NCBI GenBank assembly: GCA_913063265.1
Contig: CAJXZG010000026.1
Span: 1-55,872, forward strand
Reading direction: 5' to 3'
Length of the DNA: 55,872 nucleotides
From: an uncultured Prolixibacteraceae bacterium
Lineage (GTDB): Bacteria > Bacteroidota > Bacteroidia > Bacteroidales > Prolixibacteraceae
The position numbers and the translations under genes are program-made. The notes under the pieces are model-generated. The model saw nothing but the letters and a program-made list of their open reading frames with translations, was not told where the DNA came from and made no database searches. Numbering within the stretch: position 1 is the first letter of the stretch; each line of letters opens with the position of its first letter. Below are positions 9,380-18,261 of this stretch, piece by piece.

Positions 9380-10291
9380 TTATTGCATCAGCTGTATAAA
9401 ACAATCCTCTATGGTTGGTTTAATTGCCTGAATTTCCACATTTTGATGATTCCTGTTAGCAAGCCATTCTTTTAGTTGTTTTTCTGCCTTATTATCCTGC
9501 TTAAATGTCAGGTGATGGTATTCTCCAAACGAATTACAACTTTGCACATTCTCAAATTGCCTGATATCCTTTAAAACCATTCCCATTTTCTCAGCTTTTA
9601 TTGCGTAAAGTTGATCAGGAAATCCGTCAATAATTTTTTCAGGTGTATTTATCGATAAAATTTCACCATTTTGAATCAGGGCAATTCTTTCGCAAAGCAT
9701 AGCCTCATCCATATAAGGTGTTGAGACAAGAATCGTAATCCCTTGTTTTTTAAGACGTTTAAGCATCTCCCAGAATTCCTTTCTTGAAACGGCATCAACT
9801 CCGGTTGTTGGTTCATCGAGAAAAAGAACTGTTGGCCGGTGAATTAATGCACAACAAAGTGCCAGCTTTTGTTTCATTCCGCCAGAAAGTTTCCCTGCCC
9901 GACGATTTTTAAAAGGTTCAATCTGAATGTAAATATCACGAATAAGTTCATAATTTTCCTCGATACTTGTATTGAAAACTGTGGCAAAAAATGTAAGGTT
10001 TTCTTCCACTGTTAAATCCTGGTAAAGCGAAAATTTGCCAGGCATATAACCTACTTTTTTTCTGATGGTTTTATAATCTTTTACAACATCAAATCCATTA
10101 ACCGAAGCTTTTCCGCCATCGGGAAGCAACAAGGTAGTAAGAATGCGAAACAAGCTGGTTTTACCTGCACCATCCGGACCAATCAATCCAAAAAGTTCAC
10201 CTTTTTCAACTGAAAATGAAACATTTTTTACCGCTTCAACTTCGCCTTTGTTATATGTTTTTTTGATATTTGAGAGAATTACATCACTCAT
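9380..10291 (-). CDS. ABC transporter ATP-binding protein (first ATPase of the efflux system)
   Basis: This ATPase has Walker A GPDGAGKTS, signature KLSGGMKQKLAL, Walker B TVLFLDEPTTGVD and the H-loop replaced by Pro-Tyr (VSTPYMDEAML), so the switch His appears to be missing. Its partner keeps the His but lacks the normal signature, so the two look complementary. The frame opens at a TTG (10315) just 1 bp after the HlyD stop codon. The ATG at 10291, beginning MSDVILSNIKKTY, aligns better with the ATPase core, so I chose it (303 residues). The C-terminal extension after about 230 is shared with YbhF-like proteins. Confidence 0.9.
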   Translation of the reverse strand: MSDVILSNIKKTYNKGEVEAVKNVSFSVEKGELFGLIGPDGAGKTSLFRILTTLLLPDGGKASVNGFDVVKDYKTIRKKVGYMPGKFSLYQDLTVEENLTFFATVFNTSIEENYELIRDIYIQIEPFKNRRAGKLSGGMKQKLALCCALIHRPTVLFLDEPTTGVDAVSRKEFWEMLKRLKKQGITILVSTPYMDEAMLCERIALIQNGEILSINTPEKIIDGFPDQLYAIKAEKMGMVLKDIRQFENVQSCNSFGEYHHLTFKQDNKAEKQLKEWLANRNHQNVEIQAIKPTIEDCFIQLMQ

Positions 10292-10316
10292 TTTTGAATC
10301 TTTTAAGAAATTCAAA

Positions 10317-11210
10317 TTAAAAATTCACTTCGCCATACATACCAATCTTGTATGTTCCGTTGTTTATTACTTTTATTTTTACGGCATAAACCATGTTTGC
10401 CCTCTCCTCTTTTGTCTGGATGGTTTTGGGTGTAAATTCTGCCTTGTTGCTAATCCAGGTAACAACACCCTCATTTTCTGTAAAACCACCTTCTCCGTCA
10501 TCCGTAAACACTTTAACTTTTTGATTGAGTTTTACCTGTGGTAATTGGTTTGCAGAAATATAGACCTTAAGAATTATTGAATTTAAATCGGCTATTTTAT
10601 ACAATGATTTTCCGGCAACTGCCATTTCGTTTTGTTCGGCATATTTTGTAAGAACAGTGCCTTCAACCGGATTAATAATTTTGCATTTTTTAAGCTGATC
10701 TTCCACCTGTTCCAACTGGACCTGTAGTGGAATAATATCCTTATCAATTCCTGAACTGGAAATTTCCAAAGATGATTTTTTTGCTTCAATCTGTCTTTTT
10801 ATTACTTCAATCTGAGCATTAATATCATCCAATTGTTTTTGAGTAGCAGCATCAGCTTTGATTAACTTTTCAACTCTTTGTTTCTCTACTTCAGCAGCTT
10901 TTAATTGTTCATTTAAAGCTGAGAGTTGAACTTCAATATCCGGCTTTTTTGAAATCAAAGCTTCTATTTGCGTTTGCAATTGTTTTTTCTTTAAATAAAG
11001 CTGGATGGTATCGATAAATCCTACCTGATGTTCTGCCTGTAATTCTTGTCCTTCTTCTATGTCAAACACCACAAGTTTTCCGGTTGCTTCAGCAGAAATA
11101 ATTACTTCCACTGCTTCGAAAGAACCCGTTGCATCAAACTCTCTTTCTTCGGCACAGGACATTAAAAAAAGAATTAATAGAATTAATGAAAAGTATATTA
11201 TTTGTTTCAT
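10317..11210 (-). CDS. HlyD-family periplasmic adaptor, lipoprotein (YbhG-like)
   Basis: The 297-residue membrane fusion protein begins with a lipoprotein signal ending in LMSC (Cys 19), so it should be lipid-anchored in the envelope rather than carry a transmembrane helix. A biotinyl-lipoyl half-motif (AEATGKLVVFDIEEGQEL) leads into a long coiled-coil hairpin (about 65-165, rich in E, Q, K and L). The second lipoyl half (CKIINPVEGTVLTKYAEQNE) and a beta-barrel region follow. The adaptor links the ABC-2 permeases to the TolC-like channel. It starts 17 bp after the TolC gene ends, in the same operon. Confidence 0.9.
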   Translation of the reverse strand: MKQIIYFSLILLILFLMSCAEEREFDATGSFEAVEVIISAEATGKLVVFDIEEGQELQAEHQVGFIDTIQLYLKKKQLQTQIEALISKKPDIEVQLSALNEQLKAAEVEKQRVEKLIKADAATQKQLDDINAQIEVIKRQIEAKKSSLEISSSGIDKDIIPLQVQLEQVEDQLKKCKIINPVEGTVLTKYAEQNEMAVAGKSLYKIADLNSIILKVYISANQLPQVKLNQKVKVFTDDGEGGFTENEGVVTWISNKAEFTPKTIQTKEERANMVYAVKIKVINNGTYKIGMYGEVNF

Positions 11211-11227
11211 GGTATAATGTTTTCAGA

Positions 11228-12511
11228 TTAATTTCCAGTAGTAATTTTGTTGTTGTATAAAACCATTAAAAGTTGGGTTTCGTGTAGCAGTAAATTTTGA
11301 CGTGCTTTATCAACCGCATTCACGTAAGAAACGTAATCGTTGGCAGTTATCACGCCATTAGCCAGCTGATTTTGCGCTGTATTTTTAATATTTTCCCTCA
11401 ACTCAATAATCTCATTATCGGTTTTAATAAGGGATTCAATTTTTGTCACTTCGTTAAATTGTTTTTTTACTTCAAGATTGGTGTTAAACAAAAAAGTTTC
11501 CTTTTGAACATCCAGGCTGCTTTTATTAAACTCGAGTATTTTCTTTTCCTTATTTGAAGTATAAAAGCCGGCAATATTCCAGTTTAGTCTTAATCCTCCG
11601 ATGTAAAAAAAGTCGAATTTATTACTCAACATATTCAAGGCGGGGCGGCCCATTCCGGTTTGAAAAAACAAATTAAACTGAGGTAGGTTTCTCGAATTAA
11701 TATTGTTTCCCTGGATATCAAATATTTGTTTTTGCTGGTCGAACATTGCTAATTCAGGTCTTTCCACAACCGAAGAAAATGAAGGCATTTTTGGTTTTTG
11801 GATTTCCGTTTCATCCATTATCTGAATACCAATAAACAAACCCAGCATATCGGTATAAGCCTTTTTTCCTGCCAGCAACTCTATTTCCTGTTGATCTGCT
11901 TTTAACATTTCAGCTTTTAATAAATCAAGATTACTTTTCAGAGCTATTCCATTGCGAATCGAAGCCTCTGTTTTTTTTATCCCGGTTTCAATATCTTTTT
12001 TTACCAAGGTATTTTGTGTAAGTTGTAAGTCAATTAACAATATCCCAAAATACAACTGGTTAACTCTCTCTTTTAATTTGTACAATTCCACTTCAATTTT
12101 TTTGGTTTCAATTTGAGCATTTGCCTCAACCAGGTCTTTATTATTATCCAGCGTAAAAAGGTTGGTAATAGGTTGAACAAGCTCCCCGTAAATCTTATAC
12201 TGATCTTTACTTATGGTCTCAAATAAAGGCACAGTCCCTGGTAAATTCTCGTTCAACGTTGGTGTTGTTACATCGGATTGATAAGTTGCCTGCCCTCCAA
12301 TTTGCACCTGAGGCAAATATCCTTTTGAAACATTATCAAGCGAATATTCTTTAGATTGATTAATTAAACCATATTGTTTTACCAATGGATAATTACGTTC
12401 TGCCATAACATAACAACTGTCAATTGAAAGTTCGGTAATATTTTGAGCCTTTACCATTACAGTTACAATAGTCATCAGAATAATTACAGTATATATAAAT
12501 TTCTGTTTCAT
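11228..12511 (-). CDS. TolC-family outer membrane efflux protein
   Basis: The 427-residue protein has a cleavable signal peptide (about 1-22, ending in KAQ), followed by the repeated helical pattern of outer membrane efflux proteins. An N-terminal repeat contains LSIDSCYVMAERNYPLVKQ, and a second half ends in NQLANGVITANDYVSYVNAVDKARQN, the usual C-terminal TolC block. It provides the outer membrane duct for the ABC-2/HlyD exporter encoded just downstream. It lies 25 bp after the TetR gene, so regulator and pump are one transcription unit. Confidence 0.92.
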   Translation of the reverse strand: MKQKFIYTVIILMTIVTVMVKAQNITELSIDSCYVMAERNYPLVKQYGLINQSKEYSLDNVSKGYLPQVQIGGQATYQSDVTTPTLNENLPGTVPLFETISKDQYKIYGELVQPITNLFTLDNNKDLVEANAQIETKKIEVELYKLKERVNQLYFGILLIDLQLTQNTLVKKDIETGIKKTEASIRNGIALKSNLDLLKAEMLKADQQEIELLAGKKAYTDMLGLFIGIQIMDETEIQKPKMPSFSSVVERPELAMFDQQKQIFDIQGNNINSRNLPQFNLFFQTGMGRPALNMLSNKFDFFYIGGLRLNWNIAGFYTSNKEKKILEFNKSSLDVQKETFLFNTNLEVKKQFNEVTKIESLIKTDNEIIELRENIKNTAQNQLANGVITANDYVSYVNAVDKARQNLLLHETQLLMVLYNNKITTGN

Positions 12512-12536
12512 CGTAATTAGTTTTAAATACGCACCA

Positions 12537-13166
12537 TTAAACGGTCATAATAGATTTTAGCCAAACCGGAATCAATTGTTTTCTTTCCTCTATTACCTTG
12601 TTAAACTGAACATCGCTTAATCCGTTGATTTCCTTAAATAAAGGTTTAGCTATAAAAGGGAAGATCAAAAGACCCATAAAATTCATCATAAAATGCTGAA
12701 AAGAAAGATTTCTAATTCTACCTTCTTTTATAGCTTTATTGTATTGTTTCACAAATTCTGAATTAAAAACAGAATTTCTAATGTTTATTTTATCCATTAA
12801 TTCGCCCACATTATTCCGAATTTCGTTAACAATAAACAGGGGAATCTCAGGTTCTCTGAAAAGTAAATCGATATAATTTGAAGCAAATTTTTCAATTTTT
12901 TCTTCCAGGGATGTATCGACATCGTTAAAAACTGAAAAAATGGAACTAAAAAAATCCTGAAAAGTCTCAAGCATAACAATATTGAAAAGCTTTTCCTTAC
13001 TTCTGAAGTAATAATTTAAAAGTGCCAGATTTATTCCTGCCTCTTCCGCAATATCACGTGTTCGTGCAGCCGCAAAACCTTTCTGATGAAAAACAATTCT
13101 TGCTGCACTTTTAATTTTCTCTTCCGTCGAAATATTTTTTTCCGAACTTTCTTTTTCCGGTTTCAT
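12537..13166 (-). CDS. TetR-family transcriptional regulator (CecR-like) of the efflux operon
   Basis: The 209-residue protein has a TetR N-terminal helix-turn-helix (about 36-56, RDIAEEAGINLALLNYYFRSKEKLF) and an all-alpha ligand-binding C-terminal domain. It is the first gene of the seven-gene efflux cluster. In E. coli the equivalent position before ybhG-F-S-R is held by cecR (ybiH), which senses toxic compounds and represses its own operon. The layout here is the same, so autoregulation is expected; two palindromes lie 34-79 bp upstream. The inducer cannot be told from sequence. Confidence 0.9.
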   Translation of the reverse strand: MKPEKESSEKNISTEEKIKSAARIVFHQKGFAAARTRDIAEEAGINLALLNYYFRSKEKLFNIVMLETFQDFFSSIFSVFNDVDTSLEEKIEKFASNYIDLLFREPEIPLFIVNEIRNNVGELMDKINIRNSVFNSEFVKQYNKAIKEGRIRNLSFQHFMMNFMGLLIFPFIAKPLFKEINGLSDVQFNKVIEERKQLIPVWLKSIMTV

Positions 13167-13181
13167 TCAAATAGTTTTGCA

Positions 13182-13245
13182 CAAAAATATTTATTTTTTT
13201 GATTTAATCATATTTTTTATTCAATTTTTTTAATCATTTGATTAA
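13182..13245 (-). promoter_or_regulatory. Candidate TetR operator palindromes and promoter of the efflux operon
   Basis: TTAATCATTTGATTAA (13230-13245) is a palindrome with 7-bp arms and a 2-nt centre, and TGATTTAATCA (13200-13210) is a second palindrome sharing the TGATT/AATCA half-site. On the minus strand TATTTTTG (13189-13182) matches the Bacteroidota -7 element TAnnTTTG. It would give a leader of only about 10 nt, and no clear -33 TTG was found at the usual distance. The palindromes next to a TetR gene make an autoregulatory operator plausible. Confidence 0.45.
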
Positions 13246-13665
13246 CCAAATAAAATCTTGTTGTTTTTAATAAAAATTTATCAGGATTAATTTGGAATTA
13301 AACAATTCACTTATTTATTCTATATCCCAGAAAAATCAAAAATACGACATAATCAGATGTTAAATAAAGCTTTTACTATCAACAATTTATCACTGATTTT
13401 TACAATTAAACAAAACCATATTTTTTCGAAAATCCATATTCTACCGGGATTTCAGACGTTTTTGTCCCTTTCATTTATAAACAATTGATTGTTAATTTTT
13501 TAAAGTTGGATTTTTTAATTTTTTAATTAGTTTTATGTTGTTGACTTAAACAAATTAAAGTTATTTGGATTCAACCGAAAAAGGCATTTAAAATAAATTG
13601 TAAGATAACTTCAGCTCACACAATTTGTACGTAGAATCTCAATTCAGGGAATGATTTGGTGAAGA
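13246..13665. other. AT-rich intergenic stretch without recognisable gene
   Basis: This stretch separates the divergent efflux operon and the 158-residue orphan gene. It is very AT-rich. I found no convincing open frame, tRNA, terminator or repeat family in it. A promoter for the downstream gene is expected but no element matched well enough to name. Confidence 0.5.
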
Positions 13666-14142
13666 ATGACAAAAAGTACGGCTATGAGTATCAACAAAAG
13701 AAAATCTTATTCATTGACAGCAACAGATTCGGACTATTTTAACGACAACAAAGACAAGATTGAAATTGTAAGTTGTGTAAACAACGAAGTAAAGTGTAAA
13801 AAACAACTTTCGTTGATTAACAAGAGTTATCTTGAATCTGAACAGCTAAGAAGAGATAAAGACTATCCGCGTTCGATAGAAAAGTTGAAAAATGCTTTTC
13901 TCAAAACAACAGAACTAAGGGATTTAAAGTGTCAGAAATGTACAATGTTTTTTCAACAAACCATTTCGGATTCTCTTAATGAAATGAAAGGAGAATTAGA
14001 AAAACTCACCACAGGTTTTTTTGCCAGAAAATATTACAAACCAAGTTTTACGCTGGTAAGTCAGACGATTTTGGATTTAGAAAAAGTCAGGCTACAAAAT
14101 TCATTAAAAACAAAACAAAACAAAACAAAAAACATAGCTTAG
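13666..14142 (+). CDS. Hypothetical 158-residue cytosolic protein
   Basis: I do not recognise this protein. It is helical and highly charged, with no signal peptide or membrane segment, and has one CxxC pair (LKCQKCTMFF) in the middle. The helix-rich region SYLESEQLRRDKDYPRSIEKLKNAF could form one TPR-like hairpin. A second ATG lies six codons in (13684, MSINKRKS) and could be the real start. The 3-prime end is built from four AAAAC units (14107-14130), giving a Lys/Asn/Thr-rich tail. It stands alone between the TetR gene and the convergent MG2/plug gene. Confidence 0.6.
   Translation: MTKSTAMSINKRKSYSLTATDSDYFNDNKDKIEIVSCVNNEVKCKKQLSLINKSYLESEQLRRDKDYPRSIEKLKNAFLKTTELRDLKCQKCTMFFQQTISDSLNEMKGELEKLTTGFFARKYYKPSFTLVSQTILDLEKVRLQNSLKTKQNKTKNIA
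14107..14130 (+). repeat. AAAAC pentanucleotide repeat at the 3-prime end of the orphan gene
   Basis: Four AAAAC units plus AAAA lie in the last codons before the stop. Since five is not a multiple of three, slippage would change only the C-terminal tail and the stop position. Confidence 0.7.
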
Positions 14143-14210
14143 TACCTTATTTGAATAAAAACGTCAGCTAACTAAAATTTATCCCTAACTTCAATGTAAA
14201 CCACCCAACA

Positions 14211-16682
14211 TTATTTAACCTCAAAATCAGCGCTCCCGACACATATTTTGCCTTCACCTGTAATTCCTTCCACAATTACCTTATATTTTCCATTTTGCAT
14301 GGAACTGTAAAACTGAATCTCAGTTTCGCCATTTTTCAGTTCCACTTCAGGATTCCAATACAACAAAGTTCTTAAATCCGGTGTTTTACTTACGGAAGAA
14401 TCCACCGCGTATTCTGGAGAATTAAAAACAGCATACGGCAAATATCCCGCAATTTGTTTTTCGATAATTCCCTTGCTGCCAATAATTCCATCCGGTTGTT
14501 CACCATGTCTGGTATAAATAGCAACAACTCCATTAGAGCCCTTAACACCGTAAAGAGACGTATTTTGTGATGATTTTAGCACCTCAATTTTATCTACATC
14601 TGTTAATGGAATTGCCTGAACGGTTTGAATTAATGAATTACTGTAATCTGAACCTATTAAATCTTCACTTTCAAGCTGCGTTATTTCTGCCTGTAAATCC
14701 AGGCTCTGACTTCCAACCAAAGGCACTCCGTCAAGTAAAAACAATGGTAATGAATTGTTATTATAACTTCTTGTTCCTCTTATTCTTACAAAATCAATTC
14801 CAACATCAACACCTGGAATTTTCCCAACCATATAATCCAAAACATTACTATACGATTGTTCATTGGGATCAACCTCTAGTACAAAATCTGCTGACTCGTA
14901 TAATCTGATATGTCCGTCATCATCCAATTCCTTTTTTCTGTTTTGCCTTTTCGATGCTTTTCCTTTTACTCTGTTCTTTCTTTTTTCATTGTGTACCTGA
15001 TATTTCAAAGATGCCAAATCTCTCCGGTCTGTTGTTTTATTACGTAAAATGTTTAGTTGGGCATCTGTCGGTTTTTCATATTGAAATATTGTATCAACCA
15101 TTACATCCACATTCATTTTCCCATTTTGGGTTTTGGCCTGAACATGAATTTTTGCAGAGTCGTTAAATAATAATCCTTTAAAAATAAATCTTCCCAGGCT
15201 ATCAGTATTTTGAGTTAAAAATGCCAATTCCTCATCTTTTTGAATTGCCATTGTAATTTCTCCATTTTTGATAATATTGTTGCTTAATGTATTGGCCGCA
15301 ATTCCTGAGATATTTATTCCCGATTCCTGTCTAAATTCCAATTTACCTGAACTGAAAGGCGCTGTATTCCAAAAATAATTATCATGATCGGTTGTTAGCA
15401 TTAGCAACCTAAGCTTTGCTTCTGAACTTATTACTGAATCATTTAAAAAATCCTTGGAAGATTCAACAAAACCATTGATTTCTGAATCAATTAAAAGCTG
15501 TGAGAAAATATTTTTAGAAAAGTCACCTTCAGGAATAGTTAACTCATGCACTACTGCAACAGAAAGATTTGCCTGGGACAAAGAATCAGAAAAATCGTAA
15601 TTTCTGATATTTATCTTCACCTTTGATTTTTTATCATATAATTTTTTGTCAGCTTCTACAAACAGATTGTTTTTTTCAAAATTTTCAGAAAAAACAAGTC
15701 TTTCGGAAACCGGTTGAAAATCTTTATCCAGAAGAAGCAATTCATTAATGCCCGGTTTTAGCAAATTACTTTTTATTCTAAGAACCTTGTTTACTCCTTC
15801 CATTTTAAAATTTTGATAAAACAGCACTTCACCCCTGTACATATTTATCAGCGAATATTCATCCTTAGCAGGGGTTTGTGAATTTCCTGATATATTAAGA
15901 ATTACCTCCGTACTAGTATGATTTACCAATTGGATTTTCACTCCGTTTTTTACTGCATTAAATTCATGCCTGAATTTTGGAAAGCCATCAATCGTAGCAT
16001 AATACTTTTTATCTGATTCGGGCATTAAAAACAATAAGCCCATTCCTTTAAAATCTGAAGAAAATGAGGTAACAACAGAACCTTTACTATCTTTTATTTT
16101 TCCACTTACTTCAACACCGTAACCAAATTTGTCTGTAGCTTTAAAAGCAACAAGATTAGTTGAATTTTCCAGTAACACACCACCTTCAGGAAGGAAATGA
16201 ACATTTTCTATCATGTTTCCTGAGGGATTGCTTTTGACCGTCATTCTTGAAGAACCCGAGATAGTGGATATTGTAATATGTTTGTAAAAAAAGGATTGCG
16301 GACCAAAATTTAAAAGATAATTGGTATGTGCCTGTAATAAGTAATTACCTGATCGTAATTTATCAGAGATTGCAATTTTCCCAGAAGCCTGTCCTTTGAC
16401 CGAAAGCAAGAGTGACTGATTAACCGACTGCCCGGCTTCATTTAATAGATTCACATAAACATTTTCTGCCCCCGGAAGTAGTTGACCTGATCGGCTGTCT
16501 ATTAAATAAATCTTGAACCATAACGTATCTCCGGTAAAATAATTTTCACTGTCTGTGTGAATATAAATTTTTTCTGCCGGAATTTTTTCGTTCGATGATA
16601 TCCAGTTTTCTATTGACTGTGAATAAACGACCTGAAATGTGAAGGTTATAAAAAATGAAAACAACAAAAAATGTTTTAACAT
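14211..16682 (-). CDS. Secreted MG2-domain / TonB-plug protein without beta-barrel
   Basis: The 823-residue protein has a signal peptide (about 1-21, ending in VYS). The N-terminal domain PAEKIYIHTDSENYFTGDTLWFKIYLID is the macroglobulin-type MG2 fold seen in many Bacteroidota surface proteins. The C-terminal part (about 600-730) reads as a TonB-receptor plug: YMVGKIPGVDV, DFVRIRGTRSYNNNSLPLFL, LDGVPLVG, IEVLKSSQNTSLYGVKGSNG. No 22-strand barrel follows; only about 95 residues remain. A basic linker (about 560-600) precedes the plug. It may dock to a SusC/TonB barrel or handle an exported ligand; the true role is unknown. Transcription is independent of its neighbours. Confidence 0.82.
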   Translation of the reverse strand: MLKHFLLFSFFITFTFQVVYSQSIENWISSNEKIPAEKIYIHTDSENYFTGDTLWFKIYLIDSRSGQLLPGAENVYVNLLNEAGQSVNQSLLLSVKGQASGKIAISDKLRSGNYLLQAHTNYLLNFGPQSFFYKHITISTISGSSRMTVKSNPSGNMIENVHFLPEGGVLLENSTNLVAFKATDKFGYGVEVSGKIKDSKGSVVTSFSSDFKGMGLLFLMPESDKKYYATIDGFPKFRHEFNAVKNGVKIQLVNHTSTEVILNISGNSQTPAKDEYSLINMYRGEVLFYQNFKMEGVNKVLRIKSNLLKPGINELLLLDKDFQPVSERLVFSENFEKNNLFVEADKKLYDKKSKVKINIRNYDFSDSLSQANLSVAVVHELTIPEGDFSKNIFSQLLIDSEINGFVESSKDFLNDSVISSEAKLRLLMLTTDHDNYFWNTAPFSSGKLEFRQESGINISGIAANTLSNNIIKNGEITMAIQKDEELAFLTQNTDSLGRFIFKGLLFNDSAKIHVQAKTQNGKMNVDVMVDTIFQYEKPTDAQLNILRNKTTDRRDLASLKYQVHNEKRKNRVKGKASKRQNRKKELDDDGHIRLYESADFVLEVDPNEQSYSNVLDYMVGKIPGVDVGIDFVRIRGTRSYNNNSLPLFLLDGVPLVGSQSLDLQAEITQLESEDLIGSDYSNSLIQTVQAIPLTDVDKIEVLKSSQNTSLYGVKGSNGVVAIYTRHGEQPDGIIGSKGIIEKQIAGYLPYAVFNSPEYAVDSSVSKTPDLRTLLYWNPEVELKNGETEIQFYSSMQNGKYKVIVEGITGEGKICVGSADFEVK

Positions 16683-16770
16683 GGCTTATTATATTTTTGT
16701 TCTTCTGTAAATTTACACAATCTTTTTTTTGCAATATCAATTAAGATTTTACTGTTTATGAATGGAATCT

Positions 16771-17232
16771 TCAATTTCGTTCTCTTAAAAACTCAAATAG
16801 TTTATTAATGCGTTCTACTTTGGTTTCTTCATTCTTTGTTTCTTCAATAAACTGAATCCAGTATTTCTTGTAAAAATTTGAGAGACTTTCAAATGCCTTT
16901 TTCATCTCCGGTTCATTATCTAAAAGCCATTCAACATAATCGGGGATTTTTTTTACCACTTTTGGAGCTTCATCCTTTTCAACTGTAATTTGAACTTCGT
17001 CGCCCTCATTTTTACCTATTTTCTCCCGGATTTCCTTACGGACATAAATCCAGTGTTTTCCTTCTCCCCTTGGCAAAAGACTCAGTTGATATACTTCACC
17101 ATCGAATGATACTTTAACCGGGACTGCTCTTCTTGTTCCAAATGTTGTGAAAGCATCAAACGGAAATTCGGCATAAATACCATTTTGTACTCCTTTTATC
17201 AATACCGTTCTATACTCAAATTTTTTAGTCAT
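16771..17232 (-). CDS. YdeI/OmdA-like DUF1905 protein
   Basis: The 153-residue cytosolic protein has a DUF1905-like beta-barrel domain (FPFDAFTTFGTRRAVPVKVSFDGEVYQ, then IGKNEGDEVQITVEKD) and a helical C-terminal OmdA/YdeI-type segment (PDYVEWLLDNEPEMKKAFESL). Members have been linked to bacteriocin protection in some species, but the molecular function is not established. Its start overlaps the end of queG by 8 bp, so the two are translated from one message. Confidence 0.78.
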   Translation of the reverse strand: MTKKFEYRTVLIKGVQNGIYAEFPFDAFTTFGTRRAVPVKVSFDGEVYQLSLLPRGEGKHWIYVRKEIREKIGKNEGDEVQITVEKDEAPKVVKKIPDYVEWLLDNEPEMKKAFESLSNFYKKYWIQFIEETKNEETKVERINKLFEFLRERN

Positions 17233-18169
17233 TTGTTTTTCCCCTTATAAAATCAAGATTTCGTTTTAAACCCTTAAACCCTGTTCTTTTAACTGCTGAT
17301 TTTTTAAACAGCTGGTTAAAAAGTGGTTTTTCGATATTATACCAATCAGCAGATTTCATCTCAAGTAATTTTGATTTGGGTTGAAATTCCGGCTCACTAT
17401 GAGGGGAGGACTTTAAATTCCACGGACAAACATCCTGACAAATGTCGCACCCAAAAATCCTGTTTTCAAACCGGTTCTTTAATTTTTTATCCAAATCTCC
17501 CTTTAACTCTATGGTTTGGTAGGATATGCAAAGCCTGGCATCAACCACCCTGTTTGCTACAATTGCTTTTGTCGGACAAGCATCAATACATTTGGTACAT
17601 TTTCCACAATGATCGTTTACAGGTTTTGGATTATCATATGGCAGTTCTGTATCTAAAATCAGTTCTCCTATAAAAAAGAAGCTTCCATGTTCAAGCGAAA
17701 TCAGGTTACTGTTTTTTCCCACCCAGCCTAATCCGGCCTTTTTGGCCCATGCTCTTTCCAGCACCGGTGCCGAATCAACAAATGGCCTTCCGTTACAGGG
17801 ATTAATTTCATCCTGAATAAATTGAAGTAATTGTTTCAGTTTATCTTTCATTACAAAATGATAATCTGTTCCATAAGCATATTTCGAAATCACCGGGGCT
17901 GATTCATCGGATTGAGTCTTTTCAGGAAAATAATTCTGGAGTACTACAATAATGGTTTTTGCATTTTCGAACAGTTTTGCCGGATTAAGACGTTTTTCAA
18001 CATTTCGCGCCATATACGACATTTCTCCATGCATTCCGTCGTTTAGCCAATTCTGAAATTCTTTTTCCTCCTCAGCTAGAAATTCAACAGGCAAAATCGC
18101 ACAATCAAGAAATCCAAGAATCTTTGCTTCTGATTTTATTGCCTCTGATTTTTGCTTTTGATTTTGCAT
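17225..18169 (-). CDS. queG: Epoxyqueuosine reductase
   Basis: QueG reduces epoxyqueuosine to queuosine in tRNA using cobalamin and two [4Fe-4S] clusters. The clusters are visible in CGKCTKCIDACPTKAI and CDICQDVCPWN, and the N-terminal domain includes YAYGTDYHFVMKDKL and VDSAPVLERAWAKKAGLGW, typical for the family. The reading frame could be extended to a TTG at 18184, but the ATG at 18169 (MQNQKQKSEAIK) is the normal start, giving 314 residues. It ends inside the start of the YdeI-like gene. A strong terminator for the preceding operon lies only 35 bp upstream. Confidence 0.93.
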   Translation of the reverse strand: MQNQKQKSEAIKSEAKILGFLDCAILPVEFLAEEEKEFQNWLNDGMHGEMSYMARNVEKRLNPAKLFENAKTIIVVLQNYFPEKTQSDESAPVISKYAYGTDYHFVMKDKLKQLLQFIQDEINPCNGRPFVDSAPVLERAWAKKAGLGWVGKNSNLISLEHGSFFFIGELILDTELPYDNPKPVNDHCGKCTKCIDACPTKAIVANRVVDARLCISYQTIELKGDLDKKLKNRFENRIFGCDICQDVCPWNLKSSPHSEPEFQPKSKLLEMKSADWYNIEKPLFNQLFKKSAVKRTGFKGLKRNLDFIRGKTND

Positions 18170-18203
18170 TGTTAAAAATAACAACTTTATAACTTGATGT
18201 CAA

Positions 18204-18240
18204 GAATTAAAAAAACCTGCCTTACAACAAGACAGGTTTA
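18204..18240 (-). terminator. Rho-independent terminator of the cytochrome-SUMF1/glycosyltransferase operon
   Basis: AAACCTG (18213-18219) and CAGGTTT (18233-18239) form a 7-bp stem, extended by CTT/AAG across one mismatch. On the minus strand the stem is followed by a run of seven T. It lies 22 bp after the stop codon of the 84-residue protein gene and separates that operon from queG. Confidence 0.85.
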
Positions 18241-18261
18241 CCAATTCCATCGAAAGATTTA

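Noticed and set aside
18173..18203. Promoter for queG (TTG at 18203-18201, TATTTTTA at 18180-18173, minus strand)
   Set aside because: Spacing fits the Bacteroidota consensus, but the -7 element would end 3 nt before the ATG and give a leaderless message, so I left it unlisted.
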